From a virus, in IMG/VR virus record IMGVR_UViG_3300021963_000029, positions 116,815 to 180,814 of that record: DNA of 64,000 bases; one strand, 5' to 3'. The notes under the pieces were generated by a model. The model was not told where the DNA came from and made no database searches. It worked only from the letters and a program-made list of their open reading frames with translations. Position 1 is the stretch's first letter, and each line of letters starts with the position of its first letter. The position numbers and the translations under genes were made by a program. Positions 16,117 through 22,508 of the stretch are shown here, piece by piece.

Positions 16117-16452
16117 TTATCTGCCTCTCTGAGCAGTCTTTCTGAGTCCATCAATGGTTTGCCTCATAGAGGAGAATACCATGGAGATATCAGGGTTAGG
16201 ACCAAACCCTAAGATCTTTGCAGACTCTACCATCTGCTCCTTCATTTTAACTGCATCAGGATCATCAGAAAGAGACAGTCTAGTATACAGAATTTGTTGC
16301 TTCTCCAGCAGATCATCAAGAAGATTAATGTGTGCTAACTTCTCATCTACATCCATATCAAAGAAAGAAGGGATCTCCTTGACAATCTTTCTTTGAATTT
16401 CTGCAATCTCGTCCATTTCTTTTTGGACCATTTCTGAATTGAAAAATGACAT
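16117..16452 (-). CDS. Conserved DUF1825-like protein
   Basis: The protein has 111 residues, all-helical and amphipathic. It begins MSFFNSEMVQKEMDEIAEIQ and contains LLEKQQILYTRLSLSDDPDA, a pattern shared with the DUF1825 family of cyanobacteria and their phages. The function is unknown. It lies between gp59 and gp32 and is one base from the gp59 stop, so it is probably co-expressed with replication genes and may contact them. Confidence 0.65.
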   Translation of the reverse strand: MSFFNSEMVQKEMDEIAEIQRKIVKEIPSFFDMDVDEKLAHINLLDDLLEKQQILYTRLSLSDDPDAVKMKEQMVESAKILGFGPNPDISMVFSSMRQTIDGLRKTAQRGR

Positions 16453-16453
16453 C

Positions 16454-17047
16454 TCAATCTCCTATAATTGTGCCCTTTAAAATCTTCTTATATCTGAACA
16501 CATCGATATTTAGAAATGGTGTGTACTTCCTAATCTTTAAGGACACAGATTCCCAAATAGGATCTAAAAGTTTCTTGTCAAAATTATTCCTGATCAGGAA
16601 TATTCTATCATAGATCACTAGTGTTTCAGGTGAAATGTTCCCGCTCAGGAACTTTTTTAATACAGGTGGATGACCCTTAGAACAATCAAATGCTTGGTCT
16701 AAAGTATACTCAGAGAACAAAGTCTCAGACTCTTGGGTAAAAATATACTGCAGACTCTGCTGCCTCTTGACCCACTCCTTGTAGTAACCTTCCCCTGCTC
16801 TGATGACATTACCAATCCAAAGACTGTTGGGATCATCTGCTTCTACAAAATTAGCGATGTAGAAGTTTTTAATCTCCTCATCGCTCTTTTGTCTGCTAAG
16901 TTTTTCAAACCAATACTTGTCTTTTCTTTTATTGAATGTCTCTACTGATGCTCTAGACTTACCTGCATATTTGTGATAATCATATTTCTCTTTACTAAAA
17001 TGATTTTTCAATGCAAGGTATTGCTTGTAAGCATCAAAAGGTGTCAT
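16454..17047 (-). CDS. gp59: gp59 helicase loader
   Basis: The protein has 197 residues (T4 has 217). It begins MTPFDAYKQYLALKNHFSKE, with YDYHKYAGKSRAS and FYIANFV, close to T4 gp59 (TPFDVFKLYVALKGHFTNPN-type start). It loads the gp41 helicase onto gp32-coated DNA and organises forks. The basic N-terminal half binds DNA. Its ATG overlaps the stop of gp33 by four bases, keeping the T4-like 33-59-32 order. Confidence 0.9.
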   Translation of the reverse strand: MTPFDAYKQYLALKNHFSKEKYDYHKYAGKSRASVETFNKRKDKYWFEKLSRQKSDEEIKNFYIANFVEADDPNSLWIGNVIRAGEGYYKEWVKRQQSLQYIFTQESETLFSEYTLDQAFDCSKGHPPVLKKFLSGNISPETLVIYDRIFLIRNNFDKKLLDPIWESVSLKIRKYTPFLNIDVFRYKKILKGTIIGD

Positions 17048-17301
17048 AGTAAAAGCTTTGCCCTAGAGGTTCTTTTTAAAAAATTTAAATTGATAGCATC
17101 ACACTTAAGTTTTTCTTTGAGTGGTTTGCTGACTAACTTGCCAACAGATTCTACTTCAATGTTGTTCTGATCGCAATAATGAATGATTGCATCAATGTAA
17201 TTCATGTCCTTGTTGACCTTGACTAGTTCCTCAATAATCTGAGAGAACTTTGCTTGGCACAAAAACTTTGATTCTAATGCTGACTTTAATTTACTTTCCA
17301 T
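17044..17301 (-). CDS. gp33: gp33 late transcription coactivator
   Basis: The protein has 85 residues (T4 gp33 has 112). FSQIIEELVKVNKDMNYIDAI shortened here as FSQIIEELVKVN...NYIDAI and the IEVESVGKLVSKPLKEKLK segment match the gp33 core, which links sigma gp55 and RNA polymerase beta flap to the sliding clamp at TATAAATA promoters. It lies directly before gp59 as in T4. The end is basic and hydrophobic (RAKLLL) and could be the clamp-binding tail. Confidence 0.75.
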   Translation of the reverse strand: MESKLKSALESKFLCQAKFSQIIEELVKVNKDMNYIDAIIHYCDQNNIEVESVGKLVSKPLKEKLKCDAINLNFLKRTSRAKLLL

Positions 17302-17971
17302 ATTCCTTTAGTTTAAACTCTATGAAATCTTTAACATATTGTGAGAGAAGTTTAATGTATTTCATTTTATCATACTCTTCATAAACAACACAATCACCAT
17401 CTTCACATGCCATAAGAATGACAAGTTTTTTAACAGGAATATCAGTCAGTTCATAGAACATGCAAGCATAAGCTGCTGCCTGAACAAAATAATGTTCAAT
17501 CCATTCCCTAGGTTTTGCTTTTTTTGAGGTTTTAAAATCTATGATTGCCAGTTCACCATTATATTCAGCAATGCAGTCAACTGTTCCTGCTATACCTAAC
17601 TGCTTACTGTATAATGAAGTTTCAAGTGCATAGATATTATTTATCTTATCTAATTCCTTCCCCATGATTTGAAATAACATTTCAGACATGGGATTAACAT
17701 CACTATTACAATCTAGATTTTTGAGGTACTGTTCACACAGGGTGTGCATTTCAGTACCACGTCTAGTTGCTTGTTTGTTAACTCTATTTGCTTCCTCTTC
17801 TCCTACCCTTTTTCTCCACTGCTCAAAGATATGTTTGTTGTGGTGACTGGTAACAGAGGTGATGGAGACTAACTTTAGAAGTTCATCCCCATCAGGAATT
17901 TTGTAGTACCTTACACCATCAATGGTCTCCCTCTCTAATTGAGGGAGACTAATATCAACATGATTGAACAT
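17291..17971 (-). CDS. PD-(D/E)XK exonuclease (RecB/Cas4/MGME1-like)
   Basis: The protein has 226 residues. The catalytic core is GIAGTVDCIAEY then LAIIDFKTSKKAK (D...D-x-K) and QAAAYACMFYEL, the typical motifs of the PD-(D/E)XK exonucleases. An earlier conserved RRGTEMHTLCEQYL helix supplies the GxxxH element seen in RecB-like and MGME1-like enzymes. It probably degrades or trims DNA ends in recombination or host DNA breakdown. It overlaps gp33 by 11 bases and shares one base with the PhoH gene. Confidence 0.85.
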   Translation of the reverse strand: MFNHVDISLPQLERETIDGVRYYKIPDGDELLKLVSITSVTSHHNKHIFEQWRKRVGEEEANRVNKQATRRGTEMHTLCEQYLKNLDCNSDVNPMSEMLFQIMGKELDKINNIYALETSLYSKQLGIAGTVDCIAEYNGELAIIDFKTSKKAKPREWIEHYFVQAAAYACMFYELTDIPVKKLVILMACEDGDCVVYEEYDKMKYIKLLSQYVKDFIEFKLKEYGK

Positions 17972-18729
17972 TAAAAACCTGCTGCCAATTTATTAACAAT
18001 GTAAGATTTAACTAGACCAGATCTAACAATATCATCAACACCAAATTCAATAGTCTCAAATTCTGGCATTCTATTAATGATCTTCATGAAATCCATGATT
18101 CCATTTCTTTCATTAGTCTTTGTAAGATCTGATTGAGTGGCATCACCACAGAACATAATTCTGGAGTTATCACCAACTCTTGTAATTATACTATCAAGTT
18201 CATGGAAGTTCAAGTTTTGACACTCATCTACAATGATGATTGAGTTATCAAGAGTTGTTCCTCTAATAAAAGAAGTGCTCCAGAAAGTAATAGTTTCCTG
18301 TGACTTCAGGTTACCATAGAGCATTTCAAAGTCTGCATCAGATGGCATCTCAAACATGTACTTAACCATGTTCTTATATGGAATCTGATAGAGAGCAGAC
18401 TTGTCATCATGATCCCCAGGAAGGAAACCAATCTCTCTTGTTGCTACTAGAGATCTAACAATAACAATCTTTTGATATGGAGTGATCTCACTCATCACAT
18501 CTTTCAGTGCCAAATACAGAGCACAGAAAGTTTTACCAGTACCAGCACAACCATACACAAACAGATGTTTATCTGAATTGTATGCTTCAAACAGTTTTTC
18601 TTGATTGCTTGTAACTGGAGTAATGTCTAAAAGAAGATCAGTATTGATTGGTTTTCTTCTTTTCATTTGCTTTGCAGTCATGCCAATGCCAATTGGCTGC
18701 AAATCATTGCCTCTTCTTTTTCTTGCCAT
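17971..18729 (-). CDS. phoH: PhoH-like P-loop ATPase
   Basis: The protein has 252 residues. Walker A is VYGCAGTGKTFCALYLAL and Walker B is IIIVDECQNLNF; FCGDATQSDL and RNGIMDFMKIINRM complete the PhoH/SF1-like signature. PhoH proteins are nearly universal in cyanomyoviruses; the biochemical role is uncertain, with suggestions of RNA-linked helicase or nuclease-associated activity. It sits between an exonuclease and a small conserved gene, with one-base overlaps on both sides. Confidence 0.92.
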   Translation of the reverse strand: MARKRRGNDLQPIGIGMTAKQMKRRKPINTDLLLDITPVTSNQEKLFEAYNSDKHLFVYGCAGTGKTFCALYLALKDVMSEITPYQKIVIVRSLVATREIGFLPGDHDDKSALYQIPYKNMVKYMFEMPSDADFEMLYGNLKSQETITFWSTSFIRGTTLDNSIIIVDECQNLNFHELDSIITRVGDNSRIMFCGDATQSDLTKTNERNGIMDFMKIINRMPEFETIEFGVDDIVRSGLVKSYIVNKLAAGF

Positions 18730-18971
18730 TAGATTTTCTTTACACGAGAACCAGGGGATTTTGATGCTTTTGCTAGGACGTCATTCCATCCAGGATTCTT
18801 GGAGATTAATTTGTTTCTCCAATCTCCAACTTCTCCTGGACTTGCACATCCTTCTGACCAATCACGCTTCCACTCAGGATTGTCTTTATACCACTGAGTA
18901 ATATCATGAACACTCATCTCTACTTCTTTCTTTTCCCCAGTCTCTACATGGATAACAGGATAAATTGCCAT
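18729..18971 (-). CDS. Small conserved cyanophage protein
   Basis: An 80-residue protein starting MAIYPVIHVETGEKKEVEMS, with WYKDNPEWKRDWSEGCASPG in the middle and a basic end. It lies between thyX and phoH in an operon. I recall similar proteins next to phoH in other cyanomyoviruses, without known function. The first 20 residues look like a beta hairpin; no metal-binding cysteine pair is present. Confidence 0.65.
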   Translation of the reverse strand: MAIYPVIHVETGEKKEVEMSVHDITQWYKDNPEWKRDWSEGCASPGEVGDWRNKLISKNPGWNDVLAKASKSPGSRVKKI

Positions 18972-18996
18972 AGGTTATTAATAATGTATAAAATAT

Positions 18997-19686
18997 TTAT
19001 TCTATGAGAAGGGATGGAGCATCTGAACACTCACTACATTTATCTCTTGTCCAACCAAGTGCTTCAGAAACAGTGGGGAACTGGCAAGTGAAAATGCACT
19101 TTGCTAATTCTGCAATTTCCATATGTTCTTTCTGGGTTCCATTGGCAGAACGCAGATTGATATAATGAATCCATGACCTGCATGATCCAGTCATGTAAAT
19201 TCTTGTTGGGGTTGCAAGGGGAAGAACAAAACGAGCACACTCCTTTGCCACACCATGATCAAGAAGAGTTTTATACAGACCATTCGCTGCTGCAAAGTGC
19301 TCAGCAATACGACTTTGAAGAGTAAGTTTTTCATACTCACCAATATCATCAATAGAATTTTGACGATTCTTTGTGTCTTGTCTTCTAAGATCTGGAACAG
19401 GAATGTGTTCAGTCAGAAGACTTGTATCAGCATACCTTTGTGAAAATTCTTGAAATGTAAATGACCTATGACGTAAGATTTGAGCTGCTATGCCACGATT
19501 AGTTTCAATCTCAAGGGTCATAGTAGATTGCTCAAACACAGACCAATGATTGTGCTTAATACAATAACGTAGCAAACCTGCATAGTTTTCATTATCTTGA
19601 TTTGCTGGATTAGAAACCCTAGCAATATATGCCATTGTTTGTTCTGCATCTGGAGTAACTGAAATGAGTTTAACTTTCTGAGTCAT
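18997..19686 (-). CDS. thyX: ThyX flavin-dependent thymidylate synthase
   Basis: The protein has 229 residues. The signature is RHRSFTFQEFSQRY (the ThyX motif RHR...S), preceded by HNHWSVFEQSTMTLEIET and followed by YMTGSCRSWIHYINLRS, which carry FAD- and dUMP-binding residues. It makes dTMP from dUMP using methylene-tetrahydrofolate and FAD. Its first 17 bases overlap the end of the upstream small gene. Together with RNR and glutaredoxin it supplies dNTPs. Confidence 0.95.
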   Translation of the reverse strand: MTQKVKLISVTPDAEQTMAYIARVSNPANQDNENYAGLLRYCIKHNHWSVFEQSTMTLEIETNRGIAAQILRHRSFTFQEFSQRYADTSLLTEHIPVPDLRRQDTKNRQNSIDDIGEYEKLTLQSRIAEHFAAANGLYKTLLDHGVAKECARFVLPLATPTRIYMTGSCRSWIHYINLRSANGTQKEHMEIAELAKCIFTCQFPTVSEALGWTRDKCSECSDAPSLLIE

Positions 19687-19831
19687 CCTTTTCCCCTTTC
19701 ATATGTTTAAACTTGAGCGCTTTTTGAGCAATCTTTTTTGCCTTTCTCATGTACTTGAGCTCTTGCTCATCATACAACCAAGGTTGCTTCAAAGCAACCT
19801 TAGAGAGCTTTATGGTGTCTTGAAACCTCAT
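19670..19831 (-). CDS. Small basic conserved protein upstream of thyX
   Basis: The frame encodes 53 residues, MRFQDTIKLSKVALKQPWLY then a Lys-rich helix (KYMRKAKKIAQKALKFKHM). It starts within an ATGA-type overlap with the gene before it (the bases TGATG) and runs 17 bases into thyX. The pattern KLSKVALKQP resembles small conserved cyanophage proteins at this place. The basic helix suggests nucleic-acid binding; function unknown. Confidence 0.62.
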   Translation of the reverse strand: MRFQDTIKLSKVALKQPWLYDEQELKYMRKAKKIAQKALKFKHMKGEKDDSES

Positions 19832-19983
19832 CAGTATACCTCATCATAGTCTTCAGTAAAAGGAGTTACCATAGCATTTTCTTCTGTTGTAATTTGCATA
19901 GGAGGTCCTTCTATTTCATACTTTAAAGATTGCACTAGAAGTTCCATGTTTCTAACAATCATTCTAACCTTTTCTCTATCCAT
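19831..19983 (-). CDS. Small acidic protein of unknown function
   Basis: A 50-residue frame begins MDREKVRMIVRNMELLVQSL and ends acidic (TEDYDEVY). It is linked to the next gene by a one-base overlap of stop and start. A terminator-like hairpin lies just upstream. I do not recognise it. Confidence 0.5.
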   Translation of the reverse strand: MDREKVRMIVRNMELLVQSLKYEIEGPPMQITTEENAMVTPFTEDYDEVY

Positions 19984-20013
19984 AAAAATGTATAGTCTCA
20001 ATCAATTTTACAT

Positions 20014-20040
20014 AAAAAAAGGGGGAAAGTCAATCCCCCC
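20014..20040 (-). terminator. Rho-independent terminator
   Basis: On the minus strand GGGGG-ATTGACTTT-CCCCC is followed by TTTTTTT, a classic terminator placed after the riboswitch-controlled peptide genes. It separates them from the thyX operon. Confidence 0.75.
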
Positions 20041-20048
20041 TTTTAATC

Positions 20049-20150
20049 TTAGGCAACTTGTGGTTGCTTTGCCATGTTAATTTGTGCAGCATGAAGGAGT
20101 TTTTCCTTCTTATCTTTTCTCTTAAGATATCTTACAAAATAGGTATTCAT
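20049..20150 (-). CDS. Mini-protein behind the DUF4278-like gene
   Basis: The frame encodes 33 residues, MNTYFVRYLKRKDKKEKLLH then AAQINMAKQPQVA. An AGGA sequence precedes the ATG, and the start overlaps the upstream stop (ATGA), so it is translated with the DUF4278-like gene. The basic N-terminal helix suggests contact with nucleic acid or membrane. No family recognised. Confidence 0.55.
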   Translation of the reverse strand: MNTYFVRYLKRKDKKEKLLHAAQINMAKQPQVA

Positions 20151-20311
20151 TTTGCTTCCTCCCAATTCCAGTTATTGCATGGACGATAGGCAACACCACG
20201 ATACTTATTATGTGGATGTGCTGGTGCATGGGTCTCAGAATACCAATGTAGATATTCTTCTTTGGGTGCATCAGTATTATACTTGCACCCACGATATGTG
20301 GCTTGTGACAT
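20147..20311 (-). CDS. DUF4278-like small protein under riboswitch control
   Basis: The frame encodes 54 residues: MSQATYRGCKYNTDAPKEEY, a middle part, and NKYRGVAYRPCNNWNWEEAK. Two YRGxxY units are the mark of DUF4278-type proteins of cyanobacteria and cyanophages. AAGGAG lies seven bases before the ATG. Directly upstream is a glutamine-riboswitch-like RNA; short YRG proteins are, from memory, typical of the genes behind the downstream-peptide class of this RNA. The molecular role is unknown; a link to nitrogen status is inferred. Confidence 0.72.
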   Translation of the reverse strand: MSQATYRGCKYNTDAPKEEYLHWYSETHAPAHPHNKYRGVAYRPCNNWNWEEAK

Positions 20312-20318
20312 GGATTTG

Positions 20319-20338
20319 CTCCTTTACTAATGTAAAAG
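20319..20338 (-). promoter_or_regulatory. Anti-Shine-Dalgarno hairpin of the riboswitch
   Basis: On the mRNA CUUUUAC-AUUA-GUAAAGG can pair over seven base pairs and covers most of the AAGGAG ribosome site of the DUF4278-like gene. Its first bases (CUUU) can pair instead with AAAG at the 5' end of the aptamer, so the two structures exclude each other. Confidence 0.55.
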
Positions 20339-20400
20339 TGCGTTCCTTCGGTATCCCTACTTCCGTTTGCTATTTGCAAATAGCAAATGAACGTGCTTTA
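20333..20400 (-). ncRNA. Glutamine-riboswitch-like RNA (glnA / downstream-peptide class)
   Basis: On the minus strand the RNA contains CGUUCA, a perfect 22-bp inverted repeat (TTTGCTATTTG and its complement), then ACGGAAGUAGGGAUACCGAAGGAACG. The ACGGAAGUAGG and CCGAAGGAACGC blocks are the conserved core of the glnA and downstream-peptide RNA motifs, which bind L-glutamine. CGUUC and GAACG close the outer stem. It ends just before the ribosome site of a DUF4278-like gene. Identification is by recalled consensus. Confidence 0.8.
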
Positions 20401-20435
20401 TCTATAAGGATAATTTTGTAATTTTTGATACAGTT

Positions 20436-20762
20436 TTAATCTCTCTGTCTCCAATCATCTGGTTTGTCTCTGCCATCAGTGAAGAAATCTACAATCTCAT
20501 CTACACTATTGAATCTATTGACACCAAATCTTTCATTTCCTGTGCCACCAATGTCAAGTTGATTCAAAAAATCATCCATATCTCCTTCCTTCATGTCAGG
20601 ATTTTCTGCTGTTCTTCTTGCTTGTCTAAGTATTGTTCCAGCAGTTCTATTTACCTTTGCTAATTTCTCTGCCCATATCATGTCTTCTAAACTTACTTCC
20701 TCATGCTTAACTATTCTTTCACAGATTGCTTCTAGACGAAGACGATATTGGGTAGAAAGCAT
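20436..20762 (-). CDS. Conserved cyanophage protein of unknown function
   Basis: The protein has 108 residues. It begins MLSTQYRLRLEAICERIVKH, has a helical core (MIWAEKLAKVNRTAGTILRQ) and ends FFTDGRDKPDDWRQRD, a pattern I recall in other cyanomyoviruses near speD and thyX. AGGAGAG precedes the start, and an ACTAAATA late-promoter-like box lies 21 bases upstream of it. Function unknown. Confidence 0.7.
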   Translation of the reverse strand: MLSTQYRLRLEAICERIVKHEEVSLEDMIWAEKLAKVNRTAGTILRQARRTAENPDMKEGDMDDFLNQLDIGGTGNERFGVNRFNSVDEIVDFFTDGRDKPDDWRQRD

Positions 20763-20783
20763 ACAACTCTCCTGATATACTGG

Positions 20784-20791
20784 TATTTAGT
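20784..20791 (-). promoter_or_regulatory. Late-promoter-like box ACTAAATA
   Basis: ACTAAATA lies between the speD stop and the next gene on the minus strand and keeps the TAAATA core of the T4 late promoter TATAAATA. It is 21 bases upstream of an ATG with a good ribosome site. Confidence 0.35.
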
Positions 20792-20792
20792 G

Positions 20793-21119
20793 TTATCTCT
20801 CTATGTAACTGAGGGTATGACTTTGAGCAAAAAGTTGATGAATGATCATATCGCATCCAATCTTTGGGTTACAATCTCCACATGTGTAAACATCTACTGC
20901 TGCCTTACCTTCTTCTGGCCATGTATGGATACTAATATGACTTTCAGAAAGCAAACAAATCACAGTGACTCCTTGTGGATCAAACTTTTTTGAGATAGTC
21001 TGAACCACAGTTGCACCGCTTGCTATTGCTGCACACTCTAATAGATCTATAAGACATTGTTCATTATCTAAAAGAACAAATGAGCAACCATATAAGTTTA
21101 ACAGATAATGTTTGCCCAT
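20793..21119 (-). CDS. speD: S-adenosylmethionine decarboxylase (SpeD)
   Basis: The protein has 108 residues, the length of small bacterial/archaeal-type SpeD. LLSESHISIHTWPE contains the serine that becomes the pyruvoyl group after self-cleavage, and AAVDVYTCGDCNP carries the catalytic cysteine. It makes decarboxylated SAM for spermidine synthesis. Many cyanomyoviruses carry speD; polyamines may assist DNA packaging or host photosystem stability. It follows an 84-residue unknown gene by one base. Confidence 0.93.
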   Translation of the reverse strand: MGKHYLLNLYGCSFVLLDNEQCLIDLLECAAIASGATVVQTISKKFDPQGVTVICLLSESHISIHTWPEEGKAAVDVYTCGDCNPKIGCDMIIHQLFAQSHTLSYIER

Positions 21120-21120
21120 T

Positions 21121-21375
21121 TCACTTCTTCTTTTTGCTAGTTGTTGACCCCCAAAGTTTAGGGTTTACTCTTCCTTCTGTTTGTTTAAAACTAATTAAAT
21201 CTTCTCTATATTTGTCCCAGTAATAATCAAAGATATCTACTTTTTTATTTGCAATTACAATGTCATAAGTATTTTGATCATTATCATAATACTCAACTAT
21301 GTACGCAGTATATGGTAATGACCTATCATTAGCAAGTTCTGGGTCACAATTTTTGTGAATAATTCTTACTGTCAA
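21121..21375 (-). CDS. Small conserved protein upstream of speD
   Basis: An 84-residue protein, MTVRIIHKNCDPELANDRSL at the start, then a beta-rich centre with AYIVEYYDNDQNTYDIVIAN and a basic end (WGSTTSKKKK). It is one base from speD, so they are co-transcribed. I recall similar proteins in cyanomyoviruses but know no function. Confidence 0.65.
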   Translation of the reverse strand: MTVRIIHKNCDPELANDRSLPYTAYIVEYYDNDQNTYDIVIANKKVDIFDYYWDKYREDLISFKQTEGRVNPKLWGSTTSKKKK

Positions 21376-21392
21376 TTCCTGTGCCTCCCACC

Positions 21393-21830
21393 TTATGATG
21401 AGAATGCTATCTCAGGAAATGCATCTTGCACTACTGCCTTAGTAATTTTAAACCTTTTATGGATCTGCTTATCCTTCATAAGACAAACAAGTTCTGCTTC
21501 AGAAGAATGAAGTGCTTCTAGAAGCTGAATAAACATAATTTCTTTTTTCATCTTTGTGGTGTTAGTAACACCTTTAACAAAGTGATTAAACTTTCTCCAT
21601 TCATGAGAAAGTTTACTATGTTCTGTTCCCTCAGGGGCATCATTTGGAGTGTAAGGCACATCCCCATCAGGAAGATCTGACTGGACCTTATCCTCAAAAT
21701 TCCAAATAAGAACTGCTCTTAGAGCAGGTGTATCATAGTGTCTTAAAATTTGTATTTTTTCGTCTCTAGTTTTAGCATTAGAAACTCTTTGAATAACTTC
21801 AGACACCAATTGATTTGGTGGCAATTTCAT
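21393..21830 (-). CDS. DUF6433-like conserved protein
   Basis: The protein has 145 residues, mostly helical. The N-terminal half contains LVSEVIQRVSNAKTRDEKIQ and ILRHYDTPALRAVLIWNF, which match the pattern (K-x2-K...L..HD.P.LR..L...F) of the DUF6433 family found in T4-like marine phages. Function unknown; homologues often lie near nucleotide-metabolism genes. Confidence 0.65.
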   Translation of the reverse strand: MKLPPNQLVSEVIQRVSNAKTRDEKIQILRHYDTPALRAVLIWNFEDKVQSDLPDGDVPYTPNDAPEGTEHSKLSHEWRKFNHFVKGVTNTTKMKKEIMFIQLLEALHSSEAELVCLMKDKQIHKRFKITKAVVQDAFPEIAFSS

Positions 21831-21846
21831 AAATTCATCTCCTTAA

Positions 21847-22062
21847 TTAATCTTCAGGTTCGTCCTCCTCTAGATCTCCTTCAAATCTAAAGGCAATAAT
21901 TTCATCAGGAATAACATTTCCATCTTCATCATACATCTCAGGATGTAACTTAGCAATCTGTTGAGACCAAGTATGTTCTCTATAAACCCATCCAACTAAT
22001 CCCCCAACCACCATTGACATTACAAAAAACATTACAGAAAAAACTAGGGTAACTGCTATCAT
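21847..22062 (-). CDS. Small single-pass membrane protein
   Basis: The protein has 71 residues. Residues ~4-26 (VTLVFSVMFFVMSMVVGGLV) are a membrane segment; the rest is an acidic tail (DGNVIPDEIIAFRFEGDLEE). Such a topology could suit a membrane-anchored phage factor. It lies between glutaredoxin and the DUF6433-like gene. I do not recognise the family. Confidence 0.6.
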   Translation of the reverse strand: MIAVTLVFSVMFFVMSMVVGGLVGWVYREHTWSQQIAKLHPEMYDEDGNVIPDEIIAFRFEGDLEEDEPED

Positions 22063-22092
22063 TGTCCTACTCCTTATTGACTGGGTTTCCTT

Positions 22093-22278
22093 ATGTTTAA
22101 GGAAAAATTAAAGGAGATGGTTACTTCCCTTTTAAAGAAGGAAACCATCTTTTCAAAATTAAATGAAAATGTTTTTGGATTTGGTCTCCTCCTTCTTAAA
22201 ATTAGTTCAACACCCCTGTTAATATCAGGAGTACTTGCATTATTTATAGGGGTCATCAAAGGAGATTTTGTTCCATAA
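22093..22278 (+). CDS. Possible small plus-strand membrane protein
   Basis: A 61-residue plus-strand frame starts MFKEKLKEMVTSLLKKETIF (basic, amphipathic) and ends with a strongly hydrophobic stretch ISSTPLLISGVLALFIGVI. It fills a gap between two minus-strand genes and overlaps the glutaredoxin end by 23 bases. The minus-strand frame here looks less protein-like. There is no good ribosome site, and no known family is recognised, so it is uncertain. Confidence 0.35.
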   Translation: MFKEKLKEMVTSLLKKETIFSKLNENVFGFGLLLLKISSTPLLISGVLALFIGVIKGDFVP

Positions 22279-22504
22279 GATACTTTACTGTATCTGAACA
22301 CCCACCAAGATGGGTTTCTCCCATGACAACTTGAGGGAAAGTAGATCCCTCCCCAAACTCTGCATAGAATTCTTCTCTGGTAAAATCAGTTCCTAACTCA
22401 TAACAAATTACAGGAGAACCTTTTCTAACACTAAGGTCAGATAGGACTGCCTTAACTTTATCACAATAAGGACAACCCTTTTTGCTGTAAACTGTGAAAT
22501 TCAT
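22256..22504 (-). CDS. nrdC: Glutaredoxin
   Basis: The protein has 82 residues with the redox motif CPYC at residues ~11-14 (KKGCPYCDKVKAVL), the cis-proline STFPQVV and the GGCSDT glutathione-binding turn. It reduces disulfides, in T4-like phages mainly those of ribonucleotide reductase. The RNR genes lie far away at 57-61 kb on the same strand. Confidence 0.9.
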   Translation of the reverse strand: MNFTVYSKKGCPYCDKVKAVLSDLSVRKGSPVICYELGTDFTREEFYAEFGEGSTFPQVVMGETHLGGCSDTVKYLMEQNLL

Positions 22505-22508
22505 AACT

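Noticed and set aside
20366-20387. 22-bp palindrome read as a DNA operator
   Set aside because: It is better explained as the internal helix of the glutamine-type riboswitch, since conserved aptamer blocks flank it.
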